A model generated the notes under the pieces. The model made no database searches. It saw only the letters and a program-made list of their open reading frames with translations, and was not told the origin of the DNA. Source: Linepithema humile (taxonomy: Eukaryota > Arthropoda > Insecta > Hymenoptera > Formicidae). From it: a stretch of DNA of 64,000 nt. The stretch spans positions 9,479,001 through 9,543,000 of the forward strand of contig NC_090135.1 of NCBI RefSeq assembly GCF_040581485.1, read 5' to 3'. The position numbers and the translations under genes were made by a program. This document shows positions 45,251 through 56,983 of this stretch, in pieces (position 1 is the first letter of the stretch; each line of letters starts with the position of its first letter).

Positions 45251-46430
45251 ATTAGCGCCGTCCTCCCTCCGAAAAAGAAGAAAAAAAAGATAAACATCTT
45301 TAACCTACTTAAAACCGATTTAGTCCGCGTCTTTTTTAACTCATCGAACGCGATGAATCGCGCTCGCGCGCTGGAAAGTCGGTTAATCGCAAGACGCGAG
45401 ATACCAGTTTACTTATCAATTTATTTCGCGACGTGAGAGAAGGAGATGTGTTTACACTACGCGAGCTGGTTTCGCGCGCGAATTTCGGTCGGCCTCGTCG
45501 ATCGCGATGATACGTCGATATTGGTTTTTCCTGGCGCGATGGAACGGCGGCTTGACGATCGTCGCCGCTGCAGTGGAACGATCTCGTATTAGACCGACCA
45601 GAAGTAGGCCCCGCGTGACGGACGCGCGTAAACGTCTTCATCAAGTTCGTCTTTGTTCGCCTTCTGCTAATCCGCGTCGCGGGAATCTCTCGGCCGAGAG
45701 AGGCGGCGTGACATAATTTTAGAATAAAAGACCGAGAGCGCACGGGCGGAGGGGGGGAGGTTCTACGCGAAGAAGGGAAAGAGGAGAGGAATAAGGAGGG
45801 GGAGGGGGGTGCCGGGTGTCATTTTGTGGGTCACGGCGATGACGTGTACAACGGGCTCGTGTGTAACGGGACAATTTGTGGGCTGGCGGTGCGCCCGGGT
45901 GGGTGTCAGTCTGTTAAGAGAAGAAGGGCGGGAGGATGCGGAGGAGAAACGGGCGGGTAAGAGAGAGAGAGAGAGACGAAACGAGGGTAATGTAGGTCAG
46001 TAAATGTATAACCAGCACTTTCTCCGGACCGTTCGAAAACTGGCTCCGTTCCCTTCCTCTCGTAGTTGTCGTCGTTGGCCACCTTCCTCCTCCTTTTCTC
46101 GCTCCTCTTCGTCTGTACGCGAAGCTCCGTTTCGTTGCGGTCGCCACGCCGCTGGTTCCTCGTTCAGCGGACGTAACGGGACGCGGCCGAAAAACGGGTT
46201 CCGTACCGTTCCGTTCCGTTCCGTTCGTGACAGCCGACGGATCAAGGACACGCGCGGCGCGCGAGACCTTGCGGTTTACGAAAACTGCGCGGAGCGAAAC
46301 TCGGCTCGCTGTCCAAACTCGAAGGCCTGTGGATTTGCATAGCGGCTTAATATACAATTCACTTGTAAATCGATCAATCACGAGTCTGATACGGAGAACG
46401 CAACAATGTGATATCCTTCGCGTTTGACAT
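45251..46430. other. GC-rich island with G-rich and CT/GA tracts
   Basis: A G-rich stretch at about 45745-45815 has several runs of five or more G. A GA run lies at 45959-45975 and (CCGTT)4-5 at 46201-46226. Frames up to 155 codons (minus, 45914-46381) overlap several plus frames and are unrecognised. The block may be a promoter region. Confidence 0.4.
46201..46226 (+). repeat. (CCGTT)n short tandem repeat
   Basis: Four to five tandem copies of CCGTT, the first interrupted as CCGTAC. Confidence 0.8.
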
Positions 46431-49400
46431 ATGATTGTCGTCGATTTTTCTTTACATATGTATTACGCTATGATGTAAGCCTGTCCGAATAGACCTTAAC
46501 CCGTTAGATATTGAACATTGTAGTAACGCGTGCGCCGTTTCATATTGCATACTTGATTATCGCGTATGTCAAAATGTAAAACTATGCCATATCTTATTGG
46601 ATATAATTAATATTATTCGCTAAAATTAAGAGAAAATGCTTTACTTGTAGAAATACAATTTTTCAAATTAAAAGACTAAAAAATATTCTAATTTTAATAT
46701 TCTGCATGATAAAATCATAACTTATCGGAAAATCTTGGAAAAAAGTTCTTCATACGTACGAAGTTATTTATAAATTTCACTTCACACGGAGTTTATTAGC
46801 TATTGTTTTATTTATGAACTTGATAAAAAAGTATTAATTTTTATAAAAATAATTGTGTTTCTATTTTTTATTGAACATAGATTAATTCAATTCAATAAAA
46901 TAAGATGGTTCTCGAATTCCGAGCGTAGAGGAATTTTCAAGCGATAATTTGTGCACCTTACAATCGTCGGTCTGTGATTAATGCGAAAGACCCGTTAATG
47001 TGGAATGCGAGTTATGGCGTGGTAACGGCTGAAAAAAATCAACCGAGCACATCGCCGTGCCGCGGAATCTAACGGTGTCACTTTATTTTTAGAAAGCATC
47101 GAATTAGACAGGTCATGTCGACTGGACTTACTGTTACATTTGGTCAAGTTTGTTCAATCAGCGTTGAAAAGAGCACCAGGCTGTGGTGCTTTAGGATAAT
47201 CGCTTAGGCCTACTTTCTCGTTTTAAGCAGTTCAAACTCTAACTTTCTCGAAATTTAACTTTTTATTTATATTTTTTTTATTAATTTCAGAATATAAAAT
47301 TTTGTCCCATTTTCTAGAATGAATAAGAAATTTATAAAAATTTGCAAATGTAGATAATCTGCTCTTAATTTTTAATAATCTAAATGGGAGAAACTTTTTT
47401 TTTATTCAATTAAATAACATGGCGCAGCAAAAGCATGAATATCTTTTTTAAAAGGCAAAGGCTCCGCGCGTTCAAGTATCATTTTGTAAAAGTGTCTCAA
47501 GACAGATCTAGAAATAACTCAATAATGTTGTCACTTGACTCGTCACTCAGGCTAAAATTTCATAGTATAATCGAGAGACAATGATGCAACGTTTTCCACC
47601 GCTTCTCCGCTTTCTGTTGGAATTATCCTCACAATCGTCGTGACACAAATAGCGCGGAGTGAAATGGGTTTGCGCGCTCGCCGATCCGACATTCGCAATC
47701 GCATTCGCATCGCGCGACGCATCGCGCGATGCTCCCCGCGCGGCAAGATCGCGGCCCACATGTTCATGTAACACACGCCGAAGGGGTGTTAGAGAGAGAG
47801 AAAGAGGGGGCGAACTTTCACAGCGCTTACACACGGAGGAGTAATAGCGTTGCGCGCGCGCGTAAAGTGTAATGCATCTCTCCGTGGGGCCTCGCCGCGG
47901 CTCTTACCTCACTCGGTAATTTTCTTAAGGAACTTTCCTCGCCGTCGCTTACTTATTACCTTTCTAACCGCCACGCAACCGCGAATTTCTTTGCGGAAGT
48001 TTGACCGTGACGGGGTTAAAATCCTCCACGCCGATATCTCGCATCTAGCCGATAAAAGCAGGAAGCGCGCGCCTCTTTTTTTTCCCTCTTTATCGCAATT
48101 TTAACGAGCGTTCCGCGTGTCACTTTTTACACTCGGCCTCCTGGCATGTGCACGTTGCGCTTACATAATGAATATATTATGCGGATTATATGTTGCATTC
48201 CAGCGCGGAAGTGTCATGGGGAAAAAGAATTATGTGCCACGCGCTTTTTGTTGTCAGACTTAATCGTTCGTCGCGCGGACGTAATCGTGCGAAACGTTCT
48301 TAATTGATCGTTATTCTGAAAAAGCTGCAGCAAAGTTGCGAGACAAATTTGTCTCGTTTGATTGAAAGAATCTGAATCTTTCATTTGCGAAAGAAATTTG
48401 TCCAGAAAGTACTAAATATTTTACAAAACTTTGCTGCGAAGAGTTATTTGGGAAAATTGATCTTTAATTAATTTTCGTAGAAGATGTAAATGTAATTGTG
48501 GTGAAACGTTTTCTCGGTGTTTTTATGTTTGTGTTTTATATTTTTGGCGGGATAGTGCGATATTCTTCGTGCCACTTTGCTTCATGAATTATTCTGAATT
48601 CGGGACGATTGGGACGAGCGTTTGAACGCCATTCTGGTTAGAAGTGTGACAACGATCGGCGACCGGGAGAAAATCTAACGGTACCAGAGCTCGGCATCAG
48701 CTCGCCTACATCGCCGCGATATTACGTCCTTTCGTTTCGTAATGCGCGCATTGCGTTTCGTAACTAAAACGACTAGCGGTTCGCTGAGAACGATTATTAT
48801 CTGCGCGTCGACACCGCGCGATTGATTGTGATTCTCTATGAATTGTCGATGATACGTTGTTGTCTTTTTTCGATAAAATTATATGCTGCGCATAAGTGCG
48901 CAATAAAATTTGCAATGGGATTATGCGAGATAAACGGGTCGATGGATGTTTTCAGCGATAGATTTGACAATTATAATTTTTTAATCATCTTACTAATTTT
49001 ATCAAGAATAAAAGGACAAAAATTAATAGACCAGATTAAAACGATTAAACTTTGTTAAGCATGATTTATTAATTAAATAAACAGATAGATTAAAACACAA
49101 AATTTGATTTATGATTAGTTAATATTTGCAGTTTTATTGATTTTGTAGTTTTTATTATTAATTTTTATTGCTCGAGAATTATTACGTTGCCTTATTTACT
49201 GAATGATTTAAATTCTCTCCCCCCCCTTTTTCTCTCTCTCTCTCTCTTCGATCCTTGTTTGCAAGATCTTTTCTCTTAGATAGTCTTGACCTCTTATTCG
49301 TAACAATTTACGCGATTATGTCGTTCCGGGCCGGTGGCTCTCCCAGATGAGGGGATTGTGAAATCGTGTTTTGGCGGGTCCTGCATTCCGGGTCAGGATC

Positions 49401-49722
49401 CTTGAACGGCGCGGAGTGGAGTGAGAGGCATTGAGCGCGCGAGCAAGTTCAATGCGAGGAGGAAGTTTTTGCGCGGCATAATTCGTCGGAAGCCGCAACC
49501 GCGCAGCAACTTTCACGTTGCCGCTTGGTCGCTCACATTGCCTCTCTGTCTCTTTCGCTCTCTCTCTCTCTCTTTCCATTACCATCACCTCCTGCATAAA
49601 GAAAGTGCACATGTAACACTTACATGACGGGAGAGAGGGGCCGACGTAATGCGCGTTAATCCAACAGCGCTTTCGGCTGAACCGGTAGTTACATCGTGTG
49701 TCACGTGTCTGCCGCCGATTTC
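46431..49722. other. Non-coding stretch
   Basis: AT-rich at 46430-46960, 47220-47560, 48310-48560 and 48820-49240. CpG-rich at 47640-48300, 48560-48820 and 49310-49690. CT runs lie at 49234-49248 and 49557-49574. TGATGCAAC is at 47582-47590. No gene is recognised. Confidence 0.5.
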
Positions 49723-49753
49723 GTCAGTGTCAATGTCAATGTCACTGTCAATG
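49723..49753 (+). repeat. (GTCAAT)5 short tandem repeat
   Basis: Five tandem six-base units, GTCAGT, GTCAAT, GTCAAT, GTCACT, GTCAAT. Would read as alternating Ser/Met or Val/Asn if translated. Confidence 0.8.
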
Positions 49754-52020
49754 ATTATTTTTGCAAACTTTTTTTATTGTGATGCAGTTTTTTTTGTTTT
49801 TTTTTTGTTAACTCTTTTCTTTATCTATCTTTTTATTATTTTATCTCGATAATGACGCAAAATCTTCGATTTCGGTTTATTTTCGGAAATTCGCAAATTT
49901 TATTGACATTATTTTTGCGCGTATAATATTATAAAGTATTTTTATAATTTCTTTTTCTTATTTTAATCATATTTTTATTTTGTGCATTATTGCCACAAAA
50001 CTATTAAAATATCTTATTAAGTATTGTTGAAAATTTATTTGCAAAGTATTATTTCTCTCTTGCAAATTTTGTTGCGCATTTATGCAAAGTGTGCAATCAT
50101 ATTGACCTATAAAACAGATTAAACGGAATCGTTGGGAACTTTTTTTAAACGTGGGACAGCCGATTTTCCCTTCAGGTTCATAAGGAGGGCCTCGCCTTCC
50201 TTTGTGGCCAGATGTTAATTTCCGGCGTTGGTGTAGCCGTCTCGGGATACCGTTACGCGTCTCGCCTTTTCGTTCGTTTGCGTTTTTGTTGCACGGCACG
50301 GCAGGACGGTCACGTTAATCCTTGACTGCTGATTCACGTATATTCTCAGGAAAGATTATGCGAATGATTTATCGCGAAATTCGCGCGAATCCCACGTCGT
50401 TCGACTGATTACCGGTGTTGGTGCGCGTTTCACTCGATCGCCTCTGCTTTGTTCTCTTTGTATCTCCGTATAAAACGCGCGTTTTCTCGTACCGCGCCGA
50501 GCGACTTGAGGAAAGAATTCCGTCGTCGAGATAACTCCATTCTCGAACTGTCGAAGGGCAGTTTTTCGAACGAACGTAGATAATCGAGGTTTCGCGGTGG
50601 TATTAACTTAAACCTGCACGTGCGAGGACGTTGGTAGAAACGTGATCACTTAGCGGAAGTCGCATTCAATGACGACAACTATTTTAAAATTTCAAATTGC
50701 CGAGACAGATTACGGGAATGTCAATTGAACAAGGACGCGGCGCTGACTCGCTTTATAAGGTGTAACTTGTTACAAACCGTGTCGCATTCCATTGTAGGCG
50801 TTTGGGCAAATTATTAATCTTATTATTATTTACTGTCTTTTGCAATATTTTATTGTCTGCGTAATCAATCTTAATATCTTCTTTATATTTCTTTAAATTA
50901 TTTTTATTTTATTTTTAAGTTCAATTTTTTAAATTTGTTGATTTTTTGTTAGATGGATAAAGTAGGGTTTCTGAAATGAATCGATGCATCGAACAAAATT
51001 GATGTTGCGAGATATTAAAGAGAAAAAATAGATTGAATCGTGATGTTGGGTTTTTAATGTTAAGACATTGAAATTAATCGATTCCTCCGTTCGATTCAAA
51101 GCTCGCCAGGAAGTCGCGCGGCGATGACTAAATTTCAAAACGCTTCCCGATCGTTTACATAACTATCGGCGTTCAAGGATCGCGCTACCAATGTCGATGC
51201 GACGGAATCGTTGCACAAACGGTCGCGCTCGCACGAAAGATCGTAGACGATGACGATGACAGACGAGTGTTACGTGTACGGCTTACGACCTTGCGCACCT
51301 GAATTTATCGCGTCAGGTAAAACCTCGCTTGTTTCTCTGCTGCGGGCTGCACCTTTTTATTCTACGGAAGACCTTGGCAGACTGTCAAGGATTCGTCGAC
51401 GTCGTGGGTAGCCCGATCGATGAATCGTTTTCATCGCTTCGACATTGTTACGCTCGTTGGACGAAGGATCGGTATAAAATTAACAACTCAACTTTTTAAT
51501 GGCTTTTGTATTGATTTGGAATATTAGTTTTTATTTGGTTCGAGAGATATGTGTCTTAAATTATTCTCGTATGAAGAGTCGGTTTCAAAGAATATCAAGT
51601 CTATTTATATTTTGCAATTCTTATTCCGCGAATAAAAAATTGTGAAAAAGAAGTAAAAGACATAAAATAATTTTTTATACTTGAGATCTTGTTTTCGAAG
51701 AAGATAATTAGTCTACCGTAACAATGTTCATACAATACATTATGGAATTAAAATATTTTTCTTTCAAAATGTATGTTACTTAAATTTGAGCACAGTTAAC
51801 AAGACAAAAGCAATCAAAAAGTTATCATTTTGTTATTTAACTTTTTAGATTTGATTTGTTTCCGAATAAACTTATATAAAACTTTGAACGGAGGCATTCG
51901 TGGAGATCCTTTAAATCAGAACGTGCAATAATTGCGACGCGCATCAAAAGTGTCTCCCGAGCGAACACGGTATTTGACTTTACTGTAAAAACCAGGATCC
52001 TCTTGAGATATTTTCGGATT
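49754..52020. other. Non-coding stretch
   Basis: AT-rich at 49760-50150, 50780-51080 and 51480-51930. CpG-rich between. A 110-codon minus frame (49967-50299) and 69-codon minus frame (50929-51138) are unrecognised. Confidence 0.55.
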
Positions 52021-52600
52021 TTCGCAATTGGGTTTTGAAGACCAGGCCCGTAACGGATCATCATCGCGTCGGCGTCTCGTGCAGCGCTTTTTTCCACGGA
52101 GCGCAGGGAGGAGGGGCCCGGATCCACTGGCCCGTGAATACGGTGGCGCGCAAGTGGTGTACACTTATTATGTAACGATGTTAACTGTAAATATTTACCG
52201 CGCGGGCCCCTGCTGCTCGGGCGCGGCGCGGGCGTCGGGGCACGGAAAGTAGACCGAAAGAAGTCAAGGCGGTAGCGAGGCGCGCGAGTCCGCCGAAGAG
52301 AAGGAAGTCGCACGAAGGGGGTAGGGCGAAGTCGGCGCCGAGGTCGCGAAGAGGGCGGAGGGAGGGGCCCGTGGAAGGGGACGGTGAGAGGAGAGGAGCG
52401 CGTTTAAAAATACCGAAGTGGAGCACCCCGCTAGGCTCTTCTGGAAACGAGAGAGCTGAGCGGCGGGGGCTACCGTGCCCGGAAAACATGCGTCACTGCG
52501 TGCGGAATCGCTCTTTGTCCGAAGAACGGCCGTAAAATAGGGTCGGAATATTCCATAATCTGAAGAAAAGGCGATGTAGGTCGGATGATGCAACAATTCC
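52021..52600. other. GC-rich island
   Basis: CpG- and purine-rich on the plus strand. Overlapping minus frames of 158, 112 and 102 codons are in different phases and unrecognised. TGATGCAAC is at 52586-52594 at the downstream edge. Likely regulatory. Confidence 0.4.
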
Positions 52601-52869
52601 AATTGTAAGATACAAGATGTAATTGGTCTGATGTGATCGAAGCATTTGGAGAATTCAGAATCTCGAGAATAATTGAATAAATAATTAAACGTCCAATAAA
52701 CTAATTATTCCAAGATCCTTCTGTAAATAGATCTTAAACATTTACAAATTTAAACACTCGACGATTCAAGCGATGAATTTTTGAAAAGAATCGGTACGTT
52801 ATTTTTAACAGTTTTTTTATTTCTTTTTTTTCTCTCCCAATTGAAATAGAAATATCAAATTGACAAAAA
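52601..52869. other. AT-rich spacer
   Basis: Nothing beyond AT-rich sequence and a T-rich run near 52810-52835 is seen. Confidence 0.6.
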
Positions 52870-52998
52870 TACAAAGTTATGTTGATTAGAGGTGCAATAA
52901 TAAATACAAAATTATGTTAAAGGTACAATAATAAATATAATTATGTTAGAGGTACAATAATAAATACAAAGTTACGTTAATTAGAGGTACAATAATTA
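52870..52998 (+). repeat. Minisatellite, four units of 29-35 bases
   Basis: Units begin at 52870, 52905, 52936 and 52965. Each reads TA(CAAA)GTTAYGTTRATTAGA with small deletions, then GGTRCAATAATAAA. Units 2 and 3 lack a few bases in the middle. Confidence 0.8.
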
Positions 52999-55938
52999 TT
53001 CTACAATAAATGTTCAAAAATACAACTACGTTTTATCGGTTCTACTTATCGCCAAATTTATGAGACATCGCGATGACCTCGGTCGTGCGGTGCTTAATCG
53101 AACAGGAGCGGAGTAACGTAATCCACGGTTAAATCGCACGTCTCTTAATTTGAATGATAATTAACGCAGCACACGCACGCGGATTACGCACGGCCGAGTG
53201 CGCGAGTTCGAGCGGTGGTGTGCTCGCCACGCAGCAGCCTTTCGCGGCAACGATGGTGGGCATTACCGCCTTCGCAATCTGGGCCAATGGGTCAGCACAC
53301 GAACGAGTTTTCCGTGTGTGTACCTTCCGTCGTCCGTATTTACGTGCGATCGCGCCTCGCCATTTTGACGGCGTTTACTGCTTATCGGTGCGCCTTATCT
53401 CTGCCTTTACAAAGAGGAACGGAATACCGTCCCGGAAACAGTTAATCATCAACAGGTACCATTGGAGTCTTTCGAACAACATAGTGACTACTATGTAATT
53501 AATAAAAAAAACAGAAAAAATTTTTACACGCAAGATAATTTGATCAGACTTTTTTTAAGTCTTGCAATTTTTATTTTGATAATTTAAATAAAGTATTGAT
53601 CATTTTTAATCAATTTTATTAATAGTCTTTTAGAGGATTATATATAGACTCCATGGTATCTAAAAGCTTAACAAAATTTTGAACACTTGATCAAAATGAC
53701 ACGAGCCATTGCATCTGAAAATATTTTATGCATATAATCGCATTTAATATATGTTAATACTCTGCGTTGCTTCTTATTATGAATAACATTAGCGTTTATT
53801 TATTATTACAATGGATTTCGTGCGAATTGAAATTACCACCTGCACGTAATACATTTCGTCAAGTCCTTCGTTTTAACTATGTCGACTCGCGACGTTTAGA
53901 AAGATCGATTAATTAGGGAATGAGGATACACACGAAGTTCCCGCCTGGTCGAGGTCGATAGGTGAATATGTACATGCAACATTTATTCCGGCGCGATTTA
54001 ATTTACATTAACACGGCACGGTTGTGATATCAACAACGTAACGGGATTCCGCGCGACCTTGCAATTAAGATTTGCCTGCATACATACGTGCCGCGCGGTT
54101 CTTTGAAACCGTCTCTTACGTAAAAGTGGTAAGTGCCTGCAAACGTAATACTTCCTACGTTTGCATATTACTTACCGCCGTGTATAATAGGTACGATAAC
54201 GCGCACGCGACCAGCGCAAAGTCGTTGTGTCTTAAACTATTTTATACATAAAATTATGTTTAACGCGATTTTCATTTCTCAGCGGACAAATAATATTGTT
54301 GATTTTATTATTGCAATGGCGATTTTAGGTTTCTCGAATTTCTTCGTCATTATTAAATTATTAAATACTTAAGTATTCTCAATTTCTAGAGATTAAAAAG
54401 AGTTTTTACATTCATATGACTTGTTTAGATTAAGAATTTTTCAATTTACTTTGTCGAGAATTCATGAATAGTTCTGATTCTTCAATGACTCGAGTTATGA
54501 AATAGATTGCAAATGCTCGGAGCGTTTTACATAGATGTGATTATTACAAATGATTTACGTATTCATGTAACTGTGTTGCACGATTATTCAATGTTGTAAT
54601 CTTGCGGCATTAGCAGGCATTACACGATTTCAAAGTTTCATATAATGTAAACGACAACCTTGGATAATACATTGAGACGTGATGTTTACGGAAATGCACA
54701 TGTAGCACAAAATGTAAGGTTGCTTAGTACTCCATACCGAGTGCACGGAAAGTTTTTAGATTTAAATAATTTTTGAATTTTCTTTACTTTTCGAAAACTA
54801 ACTTTCTGAAATTTCCCATTAATATTCGATTAATTATTAAATACTTAAAAATATCATAAAAAATGATTAAATATTAAATAATTTTATTTCTTGAAATCTA
54901 AAATTTTTTTATGTTACAACTTGTTTAGATTTCGGATTTTTTTATTTGATTTGTTGAGATTTTTTTCGAGTCGAAATTTAAAGTCATCGCGTGAATTGTA
55001 ATTTCAATTCCGGCTCGCGCGCTTTGAATAAACTCGACGACCGTATTTCGCGAGTCGCAATGGCGAAGTGCACCGGCTCTTGATACCGGTATCCCGAGTC
55101 GGATGTCAATCTCAAGTTTATGAAGCTGTCACTTCGAAATGCAAATTTTTATAAAACTTATGCGGTATTTGATCGTCCCTAATTTGATTATATTTGTTAA
55201 CGTGAGAAAGAAATGATGTGTGGACAAATATGATGAAATTGTGGACAATCCAATGTCGTATAAGTTTTAAAAATTCGCATTCGGGGTGCCAACTTCACAG
55301 ACCTGCCGATCTCGCGGTTGCTCAATACCTGGTGTGTTTCGTTAGCCGGTTGCTTCATCATTGTCATCGGATGCGATCGGTCGCTTTATTAATGCCGACG
55401 GTAGCAGCAGGAAATCGATTGCTCATTTTTTTTCAATTAATTCCAATTAACGTTATCGCGCTGTTGTGCAATGTTGGCGTAAATAGTGATTACCATTAAT
55501 ACTATCGCGCTATTCATCGTTTTATTCACGCGCCTCGAAGTTATGCTAAGTTGTGCAGTTATGGATCACTTGTTCGTTGATGTATATTTATAATTTCATT
55601 AGCCAAGAGCAAAAATAACTGTTGATTTCATTACTACTTCCTCATTGCAAATTATAAAACAGGATGCTTACGTCTATTTCACGATTTAATTCACGGTTTA
55701 ATCACGGTTTATCAAACTGAGCTAAAAATTAAATGATAGATTATTGACATTTTACAAGTTCAACTGATTTCACTCAAGCGCGACGCGTAAGCGAGTTATA
55801 AACAAAGATCCCCTTCGGGCACTGAAGATGCACTGAAAATTGTACGCAAAACCGGTTTCGGCGTGCTGCAAATATTAATTTCGCGAGCCGCTATCTCTCG
55901 CTTGAGTTACATTTATTTTAATTTTAATCGGTTCTTCT
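52999..55938. other. Non-coding stretch
   Basis: CpG-rich at 53050-53450, 53880-54240 and 54980-55120; AT-rich elsewhere. Donor-like sites face opposite ways near 54128 (plus, GTG/GTAAGTG) and 54175 (minus, GCG/GTAAGTA). A hairpin-capable segment (CAACCTT...AAGGTTG) spans about 54654-54723. A 93-codon plus frame (55218-55499) is unrecognised. Confidence 0.5.
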
Positions 55939-55966
55939 GCGCTAATATCGCGGCGCTAATATCGCG
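55939..55966 (+). repeat. Exact two-copy tandem of GCGCTAATATCGCG
   Basis: The 14-base unit is repeated twice head-to-tail without mismatch. Confidence 0.8.
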
Positions 55967-55986
55967 GTATTGCAAAACATCGATAT

Positions 55987-56002
55987 CGCGCGCGCGCGCG
56001 CG
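55987..56002. repeat. (CG)8 tract
   Basis: Sixteen bases of alternating CG. A further alternating CG run of about 12 bases within CA/CG context is at 56178-56189. Confidence 0.85.
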
Positions 56003-56953
56003 GGGCGATTTATTAAAATTACGACGGCTAATCCGTCGCTTATTTTGTAAGCGTTAATTTTGCAAGCACCGGTGCGTTGCATAACGTGGCTGCGGAATAA
56101 CACGCCGCTAATAGCGTTAAACAAGCGCTTGAATAATGCTGAATGAGATGCGGCGTCGGTGATGCAACGGACGCGCACGCGCGCGCGCGCACGCTACGCG
56201 GGTTATTATTTTATTATCGACGCGAGAGGAATAAATTGAGAAAATATATATCCTTCGACGTGCGGAATTATTTTGCTGTTAGACACACACGTGCATCCTT
56301 GTTCCAGTTTCGTCGCCGTTTTCTTTTATCGGCTTGGATCGCCAATTATGCAACGCAAACGCGATGTTTTGCGCTGAAATAAATACCGCGTCATTGAGGA
56401 TTCTTGCTTGCTTTTTAACGTGACTCGTCTCTATCGTAATTAATTCCCTCCCGCGACTTGTCCGCCGTGAGCTGTGATTATGTGGATGAGTGCGCAAGTT
56501 TGAGAAGAACGTCGATATCAGCGTTAGAATCTTAGAATCCTTGTTTAATTCTATTCTTGTATCTTTGCATTTGTTGAATTTTCCGGTTTCTAAATATAGT
56601 TAGATATTTTTTTATATTACGATCGTCGCGTTTTTAATTTTATATTTCCAAAATTAAGTTCAGTTCAAGAAATCTAAAATACTTAAAATATGTAAATTGA
56701 TATCGAACTCTTTTTTTTTTTTTTTCTTTAATCTGTTTTTGATAGCATGAATCTTTGAAATTTTTGAACAGATGAATCTTCGAGTTTCAAATTCGTCGAC
56801 AGATCAAGTAAAGAAATGAATAGAATAGTGTAATTGTCGTTTAGGCATCGCGATATGCATAAGGGTGTCGCGTGTTGACGTTTTTAGTCCATTATCGTTA
56901 TTGCTCTGCCCCGGATACGCTCGATAGCGTCCCACATCTTGCGCCGCGTCGCG
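56003..56953. other. Non-coding stretch
   Basis: Three copies of the recurring word lie here: GTTGCATAA at 56076-56084, TGATGCAAC at 56160-56168 and TTATGCAAC at 56346-56354. AT-rich from 56520. No gene is recognised. Confidence 0.5.
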
Positions 56954-56983
56954 TCGCGCCGCGCACCGGGCAGCGCGGCGCGA
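56954..56983. other. Very stable GC hairpin
   Basis: TCGCGCCGCGC and GCGCGGCGCGA are exact reverse complements around the eight-base loop ACCGGGCA. The 11-base-pair stem is nearly all G-C. It lies upstream of a CpG-rich patch with no recognised gene. Confidence 0.65.

Noticed and set aside
12491..46345. ATTTGCATAGCGG shared at 12491 and 46333
   Set aside because: Thirteen-base matches between distant points are expected many times in 64 kb.
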